From Elusimicrobiales bacterium (lineage in GTDB: Bacteria > Elusimicrobiota > Elusimicrobia > Elusimicrobiales > UBA9959), in contig JAQTOU010000002.1 in assembly GCA_028713125.1 (NCBI GenBank), positions 330,583-394,582 of the forward strand: a stretch of DNA of 64,000 nucleotides, in the 5' to 3' direction. This document shows, one piece after another, positions 1-8,718 of this stretch. Both the position numbers and the translations under genes were made by a program. Below the pieces are notes generated by a model. That model did not search any database, had not been told where the DNA came from, and saw only the letters and a program-made list of their open reading frames with translations. The stretch's first letter is position 1. Each line of letters opens with the position of its first letter.

Positions 1-406
1 TAAGTACAAGATCTTCATGGGTGATTCCGGCAGCCTGCTCTGCGGCTACGTGCTTGCGGTGATCGCGATGGGCACTAAATACACGGAAGTGAACCCGCTG
101 GGCGTCTACGCCCCGCTCATCATCCTCGCTGTGCCTATTTACGACACTCTTTTCGTCTCCGTGATGCGGCTCAGGCGCGGGCACTCCCCGTTCATCGGAA
201 GCCAGGACCATTTCGCGCTCCGCCTTGAAAAGATCGGCTTCTCCCGCCGCAAAGTGGTCCGCCTGACCTCCCTGGTCACGTTCGGGCTCGCGGTCTTCGC
301 CTGGATCATCACCCAGGTCCCGCTCGGCTGGGGCATCCTCATAGTGAGCGTGCTCGCAGTAGAATTCGTCCTGGTCAGCATGGCCATCGCAAAGATCAAA
401 ATATAA
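1..406 (+). CDS. WecA/MraY-type polyprenyl-phosphate glycosyl-1-phosphate transferase, C-terminal part
   Basis: Only the last ~134 codons are in the window. The frame is open from base 2, so the true start lies upstream and the ATG at 17 is internal. The visible part opens with the family motif FMGDSGS, followed by transmembrane segments. It also has the cytoplasmic R-GHSPF...DHFALRL segment, which corresponds to the conserved His loop of GT family 4 enzymes. These membrane enzymes move a sugar-1-phosphate from a UDP-sugar to undecaprenyl phosphate, starting O-antigen, teichoic-acid-like or exopolysaccharide synthesis. The substrate cannot be told from this fragment. MraY is less likely because the tail after the His loop is long and hydrophobic. 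Confidence 0.85.
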   Translation, partial: KYKIFMGDSGSLLCGYVLAVIAMGTKYTEVNPLGVYAPLIILAVPIYDTLFVSVMRLRRGHSPFIGSQDHFALRLEKIGFSRRKVVRLTSLVTFGLAVFAWIITQVPLGWGILIVSVLAVEFVLVSMAIAKIKI

Positions 407-430
407 TATTAACTGCGGAAGAGAAGAGCC

Positions 431-600
431 GCGAGATGCCCAGTCGGGGCGGCAAGGGTATGGGCCCTTCGCTCACGGGCTCGGAGCATTGTCGCTTCGC
501 TCCACACGCACACCGTGCTCGGCCCTCCTCTCTCGGCCTCCGCGCTTACGCAAGCGTCGGCCTCCGAGAGGTCGCTCAGAACCCATACCCTTGCCGCCCC
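431..600. repeat. Palindromic dispersed repeat, family 1, copy 1
   Basis: Perfect 19-bp inverted arms lie at 446-464 and 582-600 (ggggcggcaagggtatggg and its complement). The interior holds a second hairpin around 527-570 (ctctcggcctccg...cggcctccgagag). A second copy at 36961-37109 on the same strand shares most of this sequence, including the flank cgagatgc..agtcg just before the left arm, but lacks about 24 interior bases. No coding potential is evident. The structure resembles a small non-autonomous element (MITE or BIME-like); no transposase is visible. Confidence 0.85.
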
Positions 601-647
601 TCCGCTCACTTTATCAGACGCGCATTTTGCATTAAACCGAATAATCT

Positions 648-783
648 GGCGGAGACCGTACGGGCCGGGTTAGCAAAAACCCGTCGGAAGGCGAGGCTTG
701 CGTAGCGCCGAGCCTGAGACCGGCAGGCGCGCGCACGGTGTGCGCGACGCCGGTTTTGCGTTCCGGCCCGTACGGTAGGCCGC
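648..783. repeat. Palindromic dispersed repeat, family 2, copy 1
   Basis: Perfect 14-bp arms at 655-668 (accgtacgggccgg) and 763-776 enclose a GC-rich interior. Next to the arms are the characteristic ggttagcaaaa and cgcaaaacc-type boxes. A second copy at 22607-22736 keeps the boxes, the cacggtgtg interior and the arm geometry but has different outer arm bases. Together with the family 1 copy it fills the 391-bp gap 407-797, in which I see no gene. Confidence 0.8.
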
Positions 784-797
784 CACGCAAGCTGGTA

Positions 798-1190
798 TTA
801 TTCTGCCGTTATCTCGAACTTGGGCGGGTTGTCCATGGTGCGCTTTACGAGGCACTGTTCGGCGGCTTTTATTACGGCGTCTTTGTACTTGGGGGGGAAG
901 TCTTTCGGGAGGGTTATTTTCATGGCCGTCTTGGCCAGGAGGTGGGTGGCGGGGTCCTGTTCGAAGGAGACGGTTATTTTGAAGCCCTCGGCGCTCAGGC
1001 CGCGGGACTGGATGAAGCCAAGCGCGAAGATGCCGGCGCAGGTGCCTAAAGAGGCCAGGAAAAGGTCGAAGGGGGTGGGGGCCGAGGCTTCGCCGCCGCC
1101 GCCGGCGGGCTGGTCCGTCTTTATTTCGAAACCGTGCCACAGCGCTGTTACTTTCTTGCCGCCCGGGAACACTATTTCCATGTCGCTCAT
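798..1190 (-). CDS. OsmC family protein
   Basis: This 130-residue protein has the usual OsmC/YhfA length. It carries the two reactive cysteines of the family, one in SLGTCAGIF (middle) and one in AAEQCLVKRTM (C-terminal third). OsmC-like proteins are cytoplasmic dimers that reduce organic hydroperoxides with the two cysteines at the dimer interface. YhfA-type members are less well understood, and the sequence cannot say which applies. The ATG at 1190 has a good ribosome site (aggaga) just upstream. The gene is separated from the HD-GYP gene behind it by a terminator, so it is probably its own unit. Confidence 0.88.
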   Translation of the reverse strand: MSDMEIVFPGGKKVTALWHGFEIKTDQPAGGGGEASAPTPFDLFLASLGTCAGIFALGFIQSRGLSAEGFKITVSFEQDPATHLLAKTAMKITLPKDFPPKYKDAVIKAAEQCLVKRTMDNPPKFEITAE

Positions 1191-1238
1191 ATGGTCTCCT
1201 TATAATAAACCGCTTAAAACCTCTTAAATCTTGGATGC

Positions 1239-1266
1239 AAAAAGAGCCTGAAAGTTTCAGGCTCTT
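1239..1266 (-). terminator. Intrinsic terminator of the HD-GYP gene
   Basis: A 12-bp perfect inverted repeat (1242-1253 and 1255-1266, aagagcctgaaa and its complement) is followed, read on the minus strand, by a run of five T. It sits about 20 bases after the stop of the HD-GYP gene and before the OsmC start. Confidence 0.85.
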
Positions 1267-1287
1267 ATAATTGCCGGCAGCGATAGC

Positions 1288-2448
1288 CTAAAAACTGTGC
1301 CGGTGAAGCTCTTTGGTGATGCCGGGGATTATCGTGCTCTTCCCGTCGCCCAGGGCGTGCATCTTGAGGATCTCGCCGTAAACCTTCTCGAAAGCGTCCA
1401 CTACGGCCGGGTCGAAAGCTTTGCCCTTTTCCCCGTTTATATATTCCCGGGCCTTCTCCGGGTCCCATTTGGGCTTGTAGACGCGCTGCGAGCACAGGGC
1501 GTCGAAAACGTCCGCCACCGAGACGATGCGCGCGTAGATCGAGATCTGCTCGCCCTTAAGGCGGGAGGGGTAGCCGGTTCCGTCGAATTTCTCGTGGTGC
1601 GAGCTGGCCACCTTGCAGGCTATCTGCAGCAGGGAGCTCTCCGCATTGCACAGGATCTTGGCGCCGTAGATGGTGTGCTTTTTTATTTCCTCGAATTCTT
1701 CAGCCGTCAGCTTGCCCGGCTTCAGCAGGATAGCGTCGGCGATGCCGACCTTCCCGATATCGTGCAGCGGGCTCGCGTAGCGGATATTGTGCACCTCGCG
1801 CTCCGGCAGGCCGAGGCCGTGCGCTATCAGCGCCGAGTACTCGCTGATATGGCGCAGGTGGATGGCCGTGTCCTGCTGGTCGCGGTATTCGGCCGTGACG
1901 GCCAGGCGGTAAATGGTCTCGAGCTGCGAGTTCGAGAGGCTTTCATAAAGCTGGGCGTTCTCTATGCCCGAGGCCGCCAGCGAGCTGATAAGCTGCAGCA
2001 GGCCCTCGTCGTCGGTATTGAAGGGCTTGCCGGCCTTGTTCATGGCCTCGAAGACGCCGATGATGTGGCCGCTCACGTTCTTGAGCGGCATCGCCAGGAT
2101 GCTGCGGGTGCGGTAGCCGGTGAGCTTGTCTATGTCGTGGGTGAAGCGCTGGTCCTGGTAGGCGTCCTGGATGTTCAGCGTCACGCCGGTGGAGGCCACA
2201 TGCCCGACGATGCCCTTGCCGAAAGGCACGCGGATCTCGGTGTGCTGCATGCCCAGGGCCACCTTGGACCAGAGCTCGTTGGTCTGGCGGTCGAGAATGA
2301 AGACGCTGCAGCGGTCGCAGACCAGGATGGTCTTAACCTGCTCGGCGATGATCTCGAGCAGCTTGTTAAGATTCGTTTCCTTGGAGACGACTCCGCCGAA
2401 ATTCACAAGGAGGCGCAGGAAATTTTCTAATTCTTCGACCCTGGTCAT
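1288..2448 (-). CDS. GAF domain / HD-GYP cyclic-di-GMP phosphodiesterase
   Basis: 386 residues. A GAF sensor domain spans about 20-170 and an HD-GYP domain about 175-370. The metal-binding HDIGK motif is at 229-233 and the signature HHEKFDGTGYP at 284-294, so the active site looks complete. HD-GYP enzymes hydrolyse cyclic di-GMP (some act on cGAMP); GAF domains bind cyclic nucleotides or other small ligands. The protein is cytoplasmic, with no transmembrane segment. It stands alone between its own promoter and terminator. No diguanylate cyclase (GGDEF) is in this window, so its partner lies elsewhere. Confidence 0.93.
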   Translation of the reverse strand: MTRVEELENFLRLLVNFGGVVSKETNLNKLLEIIAEQVKTILVCDRCSVFILDRQTNELWSKVALGMQHTEIRVPFGKGIVGHVASTGVTLNIQDAYQDQRFTHDIDKLTGYRTRSILAMPLKNVSGHIIGVFEAMNKAGKPFNTDDEGLLQLISSLAASGIENAQLYESLSNSQLETIYRLAVTAEYRDQQDTAIHLRHISEYSALIAHGLGLPEREVHNIRYASPLHDIGKVGIADAILLKPGKLTAEEFEEIKKHTIYGAKILCNAESSLLQIACKVASSHHEKFDGTGYPSRLKGEQISIYARIVSVADVFDALCSQRVYKPKWDPEKAREYINGEKGKAFDPAVVDAFEKVYGEILKMHALGDGKSTIIPGITKELHRHSF

Positions 2449-2462
2449 AGCTTTATTTTAGC

Positions 2463-2491
2463 ATTATCGCTGTGAAATAATTGTTAATCAA
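2463..2491 (-). promoter_or_regulatory. Putative sigma70 promoter for the HD-GYP gene
   Basis: On the minus strand TTGATT (2486-2491) and GATAAT (2463-2468) are 17 bases apart. The predicted start of transcription lies only a few bases before the ATG at 2448, and no Shine-Dalgarno is visible, so the transcript may be leaderless or nearly so. Confidence 0.5.
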
Positions 2492-2525
2492 TCTTCAAAC
2501 CTTTTGCCGTAAATCCCTGTCGGAT

Positions 2526-4004
2526 TCAGCTCTTTTCGCCCTCGCCCGCCGCCTCGTTAAGGAAAACGCTGTAGTGCACCGCCCGGGCGGAGGGGTAGGC
2601 CTTCCTGAGCCCGGCCCCTATCTGTGCCAGGCAGGAAGTGGCTCCGACCACCACCGTATCCGCCTGTATCGAAGCGATGTTCCTAAGCTTGCGGTCCAGA
2701 ACTTTATTGGAGAGCTCCGGCTGGGTGAAAGCGAAGGCCCCGGCCCCGCCGCAGCACCAGTCGCTCTCCGGCAGCTCGCGGTATTTGCTCCCCGCCAGCT
2801 CGCGCAGGACTTCCCTGGGCTCCGTCCGTATCCCCTGGCCGTGGCAGGCTCGGCAGGAGTCGTGGTAGGTGACGCGGCCGGCTTTTTCCGCCGCCGTTTT
2901 GTCGGAGGTCACTTTCCCGGGGGGGATGAATTCCAGGATATCCTTGACCGCCGCCGAGAAAGCCCTGGCCCGCGGGCGCCAAGTCTCGTCGCCGGTAAAG
3001 AGCTGCTCGTAGGATTTCATGAAAGCCGCGCAGGACGAACAGTCCGCTATTACCGGGAAGTCCCCTGCTTCGGCTTTGAGCTCCTCGTAGCGGATTATAT
3101 TGCGCCGCGCGAACTCGCGGGCGTCCTCGAGACGGCCGTAATTATGGGCCATCAGGCCGCAGCAGGAATTATCTACGAAGATGCCCTCGCCGGAAGTTCT
3201 CTTGAGCACGCTTACCGTGGCGAGAGCCGTCTCTGTGAAAACATAGTTCGGCCCGCAAGCCGCGAAATAAGCCCAGTTCGCCCGCCCTTTCCCGCCCGGG
3301 GCCAGCGCCGCGTCCTTGCGCAGGATCTCCGCGGCGAAGCGCAGGGGCGTATGCTCTATGGCGCTCTCGGCTTCGGCCAGCCCGGGCATGCCGATGAAGT
3401 CGTAAAGGCCCATCTTGGCCGCCAGCCTCGGCAGGCCGGTCTTTTTCGCGAGGTAGGCAAGCTTGAGCCAGATGCCGAAAAGCCGCGGCGCGTTAAGAAG
3501 CCCGGCCACGGCCGCCCTGGCGAAGAAACCTTCGCCGTAGCCGGTAAGAGCGCGCCGGCCTTCGAGCACTATGTCGGGGGTGGGAACCTTGGCGTAGCAG
3601 GCGCTGGTGCAGGCGCCGCACAGCAGGCAGGTGGACAGGGACTCGGCCGCCTCCGCCGGGTTCTTTTCCCGGCCCTCGACCAGCATGCGCACGAACTGGT
3701 TGCGGCCGCGCGCCGAGATGGTCTCCCGGCCGGTAAGCATGTAAGTGGGGCAGGAGGTTTCGCAGTAGCCGCAGCGGTTGCACTGGGCGGCGGCGTCGTA
3801 AAGGTTCTTCTCTCCCAGGTCCGTAAGAAGGCTTGCGAGGTGCCTGCCGGAGTCCTCGTGCGGATAGAGCTCGTTTATCTCGTTATGGAAATGGCGGGCC
3901 GGCGCCTCCTCTCCGTGTTCCAGTTCCGGCGCGGTTTTAGGCCGCGCTTCGCCGCCTGTCAATTCGGTGTAGTTCATATCGGTAGAGCTTTTTTCTTCCT
4001 TCAT
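2526..4004 (-). CDS. Iron-sulfur oxidoreductase subunit, GlcF/LutA-like
   Basis: 492 residues. Two [4Fe-4S] motifs lie near the N-terminus: C75-C78-C81-C85 in CNRCGYCETSCP and C126-C129-C132-C136 in CLLCGACTSAC. Two cysteine-rich CCG domains follow (FVDNSCCGL and SDWCCGGAG). This is the build of the electron-transfer subunit of glycolate oxidase (GlcF) and of related D-lactate or 2-hydroxyacid oxidases. It starts inside the end of the flavoprotein gene (4-base ATGA overlap), so the two are translationally coupled and very probably form one complex. The protein is longer than E. coli GlcF (about 400 residues) because of an N-terminal extension of about 60 residues. The hydroxyacid oxidised cannot be read from sequence. 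Confidence 0.9.
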   Translation of the reverse strand: MKEEKSSTDMNYTELTGGEARPKTAPELEHGEEAPARHFHNEINELYPHEDSGRHLASLLTDLGEKNLYDAAAQCNRCGYCETSCPTYMLTGRETISARGRNQFVRMLVEGREKNPAEAAESLSTCLLCGACTSACYAKVPTPDIVLEGRRALTGYGEGFFARAAVAGLLNAPRLFGIWLKLAYLAKKTGLPRLAAKMGLYDFIGMPGLAEAESAIEHTPLRFAAEILRKDAALAPGGKGRANWAYFAACGPNYVFTETALATVSVLKRTSGEGIFVDNSCCGLMAHNYGRLEDAREFARRNIIRYEELKAEAGDFPVIADCSSCAAFMKSYEQLFTGDETWRPRARAFSAAVKDILEFIPPGKVTSDKTAAEKAGRVTYHDSCRACHGQGIRTEPREVLRELAGSKYRELPESDWCCGGAGAFAFTQPELSNKVLDRKLRNIASIQADTVVVGATSCLAQIGAGLRKAYPSARAVHYSVFLNEAAGEGEKS

Positions 4005-6097
4005 CCGTGCCCCTTATAGACCCAGGGGTTCAGCAAATTGCGCGGGTCGAACTCTCTTTTAAGCCTGCGGTGTATCTCGTCCGGCTCGAAGGCGTCCCAG
4101 TCCGGCGGCGTCTCCCCGGCGGCTTTGCGGTCCGGGGCCTGCCCGGCGGAAAGGGCGAAGGTGGCGGCTATTATTACGCCGTAGGCGCCCAGCGAGCCGC
4201 AGAAAAGCTTCACCGCGTCGTAGCCGGCCACGTTCTTTACGGTTTTCCCTCCCAGTTCGAGCAGCGAGCCGTCGGCCAGCGCGACCTCCAGCCCCAGCAG
4301 GTGGCCGCGTATGTCGGGGCAGGCTTTTGAGGCTATCAGCCCGCCTACGCTGCCTTTGAGTTCCGGCAGGTCGAGGTAAAAGCCGGCTTCCTTCAGCTGG
4401 CGGCCCAGATCCTCGAAGGACAGGCCGGCCTCGGCCCTCGCGGTCAGGTTCTCCCTGTCGATCTCGGCCCTGCCCTCGAGATGCCGCAGCTCCAGCGGCT
4501 TTGATCCTTCCATGATCCGCCCCGGGTTCAGCCTTGTCCCCAGGCCAGTCACCGCGGTCCTGGTCCCGGCGCCGAAGCGGAGCCGCAGCTCGTCGAGAAG
4601 CCCGCGCGCGGCTGGGCTCAGCGAGGCCCTGGAGGAAAACACCGAAGACGCTTCGGGGCCGGCAGACTGGCCCCCGAAAGCTTTTGAAGCCGTATCCCCG
4701 GCGGCCGCTTCGTTGGCCACCGGCAGTATCTTGTCGGGGTTGGCCAGCCCGGCCGGGTCGAAGGCCCGTTTTATCCCGTGAAAAAAATCCAGTTCTTCGC
4801 GGGTATACATCCAGTTCATAGCCACCCGCTTCTCGACTCCGATACCGTGCTCGCCGGAGATAGTCCCGCCGAGGCGGATGCAGGCTTTCAGTATCTCGTA
4901 GCCGGCTTTTTTCACGCGCTTGACTTCCTGTATGTCGCGGCGGTCGAAGATCATATTGGGATGGATATTCCCGTCCCCGGCGTGGAAGAGCAGGCCGGCC
5001 GTGAGCTTGTACTTCGAAATTATCGCGCGGGTTTCCCGCAGGGCCTCGGGCAGGCGCGGGCGCGGCACTACGCCGTCCTCCACCAGCACGTCTGGGGCCA
5101 GGCGGGCCATGGCCGGGTAGGCGCCTTTCCTGGCGGCCCAGAGCAGCTCGCGCTCGGCTTCGTCCCCTGCCACATTGAAAGCGGAGCAGGCTTTGCCCGC
5201 GCAGATCTTTCGCACGGCTTCCAGGTCCTTATCTATCTTCGCTTCGTCGGAGCCGTCCAGCTCTATTATCAGGACGGCCTCAGTGCCGTCCGGGAAAGTG
5301 TTCTCGCCGCCGCGCCGGGCGGCGTCCATCGAAACCTTGTCCATCGCCTCCAGGGCGCGTGGCAGTATGCCGCTGCTGATTATCCGCGTCACCGCTTCCA
5401 GGGCGCCGTCCAGGGAGGGGAAAGCCGCCGAGGCGGTCTTGATGCGCGCGGGGAGCGGGAGTATTTTGAGCCAGGCATTGATCACTATGCCCAGCGTGCC
5501 CTCGGAGCCCACTATAACGCTCATAAGGTCCGGGCCCTGGTCCCGGTAGGACCAGGTCTTTACCTCGCCTTCAGGGGTCACCACTTCCAGCTTCTCCACA
5601 TTATCAGTGGTGACGCCGTATTTCAGGCAGAGGGGGCCGCCGGCGTTCTCGCCGATATTCCCGCCGATGGTGGAGACTTTCTGGCTGGCGGGGTCCGGGG
5701 CGTAAAAGAAACCGAAGGGCTGCAGCGCTTTCTGGAGTTCGAGGTTGACCACTCCGGGTTCTACCAGGGCCAGGCGGGCGCCGGTGTCTATCTGCCGGAT
5801 CTTTTTAAGGCGGGCCAGGTTAAGGATGGCCCCGCCCTTGAGGGGGATGGTCCCACCGGAAAGATTCGTTCCGGCCAGGCGGGGCAGGAAGGGGATCCCG
5901 GCCCCGTAGAGAATTTTAACGACGGGGGCAACCTGCTCCGTAGAGGTAAAGTTTATTACCGCCTCGGGCCGCGCGCGCGCCATGCCGGCGTCGTAGGAGT
6001 ACATCAGTATCTCGGCCTCGTCCTCGCGGACGTTCTCCCTGCCGACTATGGATTCGAGCTGCGCGCGAACCGCGCCGATCCTGTTGTGTTTGAACAT
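4001..6097 (-). CDS. FAD-linked 2-hydroxyacid oxidase, GlcD-GlcE fusion
   Basis: 698 residues, against about 470 for a normal GlcD. Residues ~1-465 are a complete GlcD/D-lactate dehydrogenase: an FAD-binding PCMH domain, then the oxidase domain with HAGDGNIHP and ISGEHGIG near its end. After a short linker, residues ~500-690 form a second FAD-binding half (GTRLNPG, GSVGGLIAS, GKTVKNVAGYDAVKLF) that matches GlcE. The reading frame is continuous, so subunits D and E are one polypeptide. With GlcF downstream it should oxidise glycolate, lactate or a similar acid and pass electrons to quinone or another carrier. It follows the tryptophanase gene after 24 bases. Confidence 0.9.
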   Translation of the reverse strand: MFKHNRIGAVRAQLESIVGRENVREDEAEILMYSYDAGMARARPEAVINFTSTEQVAPVVKILYGAGIPFLPRLAGTNLSGGTIPLKGGAILNLARLKKIRQIDTGARLALVEPGVVNLELQKALQPFGFFYAPDPASQKVSTIGGNIGENAGGPLCLKYGVTTDNVEKLEVVTPEGEVKTWSYRDQGPDLMSVIVGSEGTLGIVINAWLKILPLPARIKTASAAFPSLDGALEAVTRIISSGILPRALEAMDKVSMDAARRGGENTFPDGTEAVLIIELDGSDEAKIDKDLEAVRKICAGKACSAFNVAGDEAERELLWAARKGAYPAMARLAPDVLVEDGVVPRPRLPEALRETRAIISKYKLTAGLLFHAGDGNIHPNMIFDRRDIQEVKRVKKAGYEILKACIRLGGTISGEHGIGVEKRVAMNWMYTREELDFFHGIKRAFDPAGLANPDKILPVANEAAAGDTASKAFGGQSAGPEASSVFSSRASLSPAARGLLDELRLRFGAGTRTAVTGLGTRLNPGRIMEGSKPLELRHLEGRAEIDRENLTARAEAGLSFEDLGRQLKEAGFYLDLPELKGSVGGLIASKACPDIRGHLLGLEVALADGSLLELGGKTVKNVAGYDAVKLFCGSLGAYGVIIAATFALSAGQAPDRKAAGETPPDWDAFEPDEIHRRLKREFDPRNLLNPWVYKGHG

Positions 6098-6121
6098 AGA
6101 TGTAATAAAGTCCGGTTTGTT

Positions 6122-7528
6122 TTAAGCCCGTACTCCGGCGCGCTCGCGGACGGGCCTAAGCTTTGCCGTGAAGTGGGGAAGTATCGCGGGCGCCTCCACC
6201 ACTTCCAGCCCTTTGATCCCTTTCTTGTTCTTCGAGAGCCAGCCTAAAACTTCTATCACGTAGTCTATATGGCTCTGCGTGTAGACGCGGCGCGGCATAG
6301 CCAGGCGTACCAGCTCCATCGGGGCGCCTATGAAGTGCCCGTCCCTGTCCCGCTTGCCGAACATCAGCGTGCCTATCTCAACGCCCCTGATGCCGCCCTC
6401 CAGGTAAAGCGCGCAGGCCAGCGCCTGCGCCGGGAACTGATGGGGCTTTATGTGCGGCAGGAATTTTTTCGCGTTGATGTAAACCCCGTGCCCGCCGGGC
6501 GGGTTGATTATGGGTACGCCGTGGTTGAGCAGGCCCTCGCCCAGGTATGCTGCCGAGCGGATGCGGTACTGCAGGTAGTTCTCGTCGAGGACCTCGCGCA
6601 GGCCGATGGCTATTGCTTCCAGGTCCCGCCCCGCCAGCCCGCCGTAGGTGCTGAAGCCCTCGGTGAGGATCAGCATCTGGCGCGCCTTGGCGGACCAGTC
6701 CTTGTTGTTCATGGCCAGGAAGCCTCCCATGTTGACCAGGGCGTCTTTCTTCGCGCTCATCCAGGTCCCGTCGGCCAGCTCGAACATGGCCTCCGCTATC
6801 TCGCGGACCGGGCACTGGGCGTAGCCCTTCTCGCGCAGCTTGATGAAATAAGCGTTCTCGGCGAAGCGCGCGCAGTCGAGGAACATAGGGATGCCGTATT
6901 TGCGGCACAGGTTCTGCACGGCCTTCAGGTTCTCCATCGAGACCGGCTGGCCGCCGAGGGAATTGTTGGTGACGGTCATCACGCAGAGCGGGATGTTCTT
7001 CGCGCCTTTTTCCCTGATGAACTTCTCCATCGCCGGCACGTCGGCATTGCCCTTGAACGGGGCGGGCTTGTCGAAGTCCAGGGCTTCCTTCACCGGGAAA
7101 TCCATAGCCTGGGCGCCGGAGAATTCAACGTTGGCGCGGGTGGTGTCGAAGTGGGAATTGGAAATTATGTATTTGCCTTTCCCGCCTATCACCCCGAAAA
7201 GTATCTTCTCGGCGGCGCGGCCCTGGTGCACAGGGATTATCTCGTCGAAGCCGGTCAGCCTGCGCACTTCGGTCTCGAAGTTGTAGTAGCTGCGCGCCCC
7301 GGCGTAGGATTCGTCGCCTACCATGATGCCGCCCCACTGCGCCGCGCTCATCGCGCCGGTGCCGCTGTCGGTCAGCAGGTCTATCAGCACTTTCTCGGCG
7401 CGGATATTGAAAAGGTTGTAATGCGCCTGCTCAAGTACCGTCAGCCTTTCTTCGCGGGTGGTCAGGCCCAGAGGCTCTACGCTCTTGATCTTGAAAGGCT
7501 CGATTATAGTGTTCCATTTCCATTCCAT
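6122..7528 (-). CDS. tnaA: Tryptophanase (tryptophan indole-lyase) family
   Basis: 468 residues, the normal length for the beta-eliminating lyase family. The PLP lysine is in MSAKKDALV. The substrate-side motif is FDTT, with Asp where tyrosine phenol-lyases have Thr. DCARFAENAYFIK, PHQFPAQALAC and YTQSHIDYVIE also read like TnaA rather than Tpl. The reaction would turn L-tryptophan into indole, pyruvate and ammonia, and serine or cysteine into pyruvate. Good ribosome site aaggag. It lies 12 bases after the DUF1646 gene and 24 before the hydroxyacid oxidase, so it is mid-operon. Specificity is inferred from motifs only; no TnaC-like leader peptide was seen. Confidence 0.88.
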   Translation of the reverse strand: MEWKWNTIIEPFKIKSVEPLGLTTREERLTVLEQAHYNLFNIRAEKVLIDLLTDSGTGAMSAAQWGGIMVGDESYAGARSYYNFETEVRRLTGFDEIIPVHQGRAAEKILFGVIGGKGKYIISNSHFDTTRANVEFSGAQAMDFPVKEALDFDKPAPFKGNADVPAMEKFIREKGAKNIPLCVMTVTNNSLGGQPVSMENLKAVQNLCRKYGIPMFLDCARFAENAYFIKLREKGYAQCPVREIAEAMFELADGTWMSAKKDALVNMGGFLAMNNKDWSAKARQMLILTEGFSTYGGLAGRDLEAIAIGLREVLDENYLQYRIRSAAYLGEGLLNHGVPIINPPGGHGVYINAKKFLPHIKPHQFPAQALACALYLEGGIRGVEIGTLMFGKRDRDGHFIGAPMELVRLAMPRRVYTQSHIDYVIEVLGWLSKNKKGIKGLEVVEAPAILPHFTAKLRPVRERAGVRA

Positions 7529-7540
7529 GGCAGTTTCTCC

Positions 7541-8590
7541 TTAGTGAACCAGCAGAGTCATCAGTACGAAATAGAGCAGCATAAGCGCGCCTCCGAAGGG
7601 CAGGGCGGCCTTGGCCCATTCGCGCGACTTTATCCCCAGCTTGGCGGAGCTGACGATGTTCGGGATATTGCCGGGGATCAGCATGCCGCCGGATATGAGC
7701 AGCCCCATCAGGATGAAAGTTATCTGCCTGTCGGTCATCACCGGCGCTATCTCGGCCGCGGCCAGCGTGGCGTTGTCGAGTATCGCTGAGACGGAGTTGG
7801 CCCAGTAAAGGGCCCAGGTCGGCATTTTGGAGACGAAACGTTCGGCCAGCGGGGAGAGCCCGGCGCCCAGGAAAATAAGCGCCATCACGAAGATGTACAC
7901 TTTGACCGCGCGCGTAAGGATGACTTTGTTCGTGTCGTGCGCGTCCTCCCTGAGGCCCGCCGCGCCGGTCTCGGCGGCCTTGGCGCCGCGGGCGGCCAGG
8001 GCCGAACAGAGTATCACTCCCGGGACTATCCAAAGCCCCACCTGCCTTATCAGATAGAAAAAATCGGCGTTGTGGGGCGGGCCCTTCAGCTTCGAGACCA
8101 CTATTGTAGAGAGAGGTTCCCCGAGCGGGGTAAGCGCCGCGCCCAGGCCTATGGCGTAGCAGGCATAAACGGTAAGCTTTACCTCGTATTCCCGGCTGAG
8201 TTTCAGCAGCGTCACTACCTCCGCCAGCATGATGGCGGCGACTATCGCGGTGAAAACGCTTGAGCCGAGGCCCAGTACCAGTACTATGACGAATATCGCC
8301 CCGCCGAGGCCGAGTTTTTTTGTAAGCGATTCCATCCAGCCGCGCAGATGGTGGCGCACCTCCCGGAAGATCCAGCCTACTATGCCGACGGCCGCGGTGA
8401 TCGCGATGGGCTCCCTTAAAGCCTCTTCAATGAGATGGACTTTCCATAGTCCCGAGATGGTGACGGCACAGATTCCCATTATAAAGAGAAAAGCTTCCAG
8501 TTCCTCCTCGACCTTTTTAACTGAAAAGGGCAGTATCAGGGTCAGGCCCATTATCACGGACAAACCGGCGATTATCAAGTAGTTTGACAT
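7541..8590 (-). CDS. DUF1646 family membrane transporter
   Basis: About 349 residues from the ATG at 8590, chosen because a gagga site precedes it; an open frame runs 21 codons further upstream without one. There are roughly ten hydrophobic segments and conserved patches such as GLGAALTPLGEPLSTI and SAILDNATLAA. These resemble the loops of NhaD/ArsB-type ion transporters, and DUF1646 members are annotated as putative cation or Na+/H+ antiporters. As the first gene of the apparent operon with tryptophanase and the GlcDEF-like complex, it may move a substrate, an ion or a product of that catabolism. The actual cargo is unknown. Confidence 0.85.
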   Translation of the reverse strand: MSNYLIIAGLSVIMGLTLILPFSVKKVEEELEAFLFIMGICAVTISGLWKVHLIEEALREPIAITAAVGIVGWIFREVRHHLRGWMESLTKKLGLGGAIFVIVLVLGLGSSVFTAIVAAIMLAEVVTLLKLSREYEVKLTVYACYAIGLGAALTPLGEPLSTIVVSKLKGPPHNADFFYLIRQVGLWIVPGVILCSALAARGAKAAETGAAGLREDAHDTNKVILTRAVKVYIFVMALIFLGAGLSPLAERFVSKMPTWALYWANSVSAILDNATLAAAEIAPVMTDRQITFILMGLLISGGMLIPGNIPNIVSSAKLGIKSREWAKAALPFGGALMLLYFVLMTLLVH

Positions 8591-8672
8591 TAGTATCCTC
8601 TTGGTGCGCGGTAACACGCGCGGCCGCCGCGCCGCCGGCTGATGCTTTGGCACGGCGCCGCGATAAGTATTG

Positions 8673-8681
8673 TGCTACAAT
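8673..8681 (+). promoter_or_regulatory. Putative extended -10 promoter for the patatin operon
   Basis: TGCTACAAT is an extended -10 element about 40 bases before the patatin ATG. No good -35 is seen. The AT-rich 8591-8718 interval must also hold the divergent promoter for the DUF1646 operon. Confidence 0.35.
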
Positions 8682-8718
8682 AGTATTCTATTAATTTAAA
8701 AAGGATATCAAAAGCGAT

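Noticed and set aside
2481-4019. Long open frame on the plus strand opposite the GlcF-like gene
   Set aside because: Antisense frame without family features; the GlcF frame has all Fe-S motifs. GC-rich DNA yields long spurious antisense frames here and also opposite the GlcDE, tryptophanase, GspE, kinase, fhs, malQ and protein G genes.
7541-8590. Calling the DUF1646 gene a definite Na+/H+ antiporter (NhaD)
   Set aside because: Loop motifs resemble ion transporters but diagnostic residues could not be aligned by eye; left as a family call.
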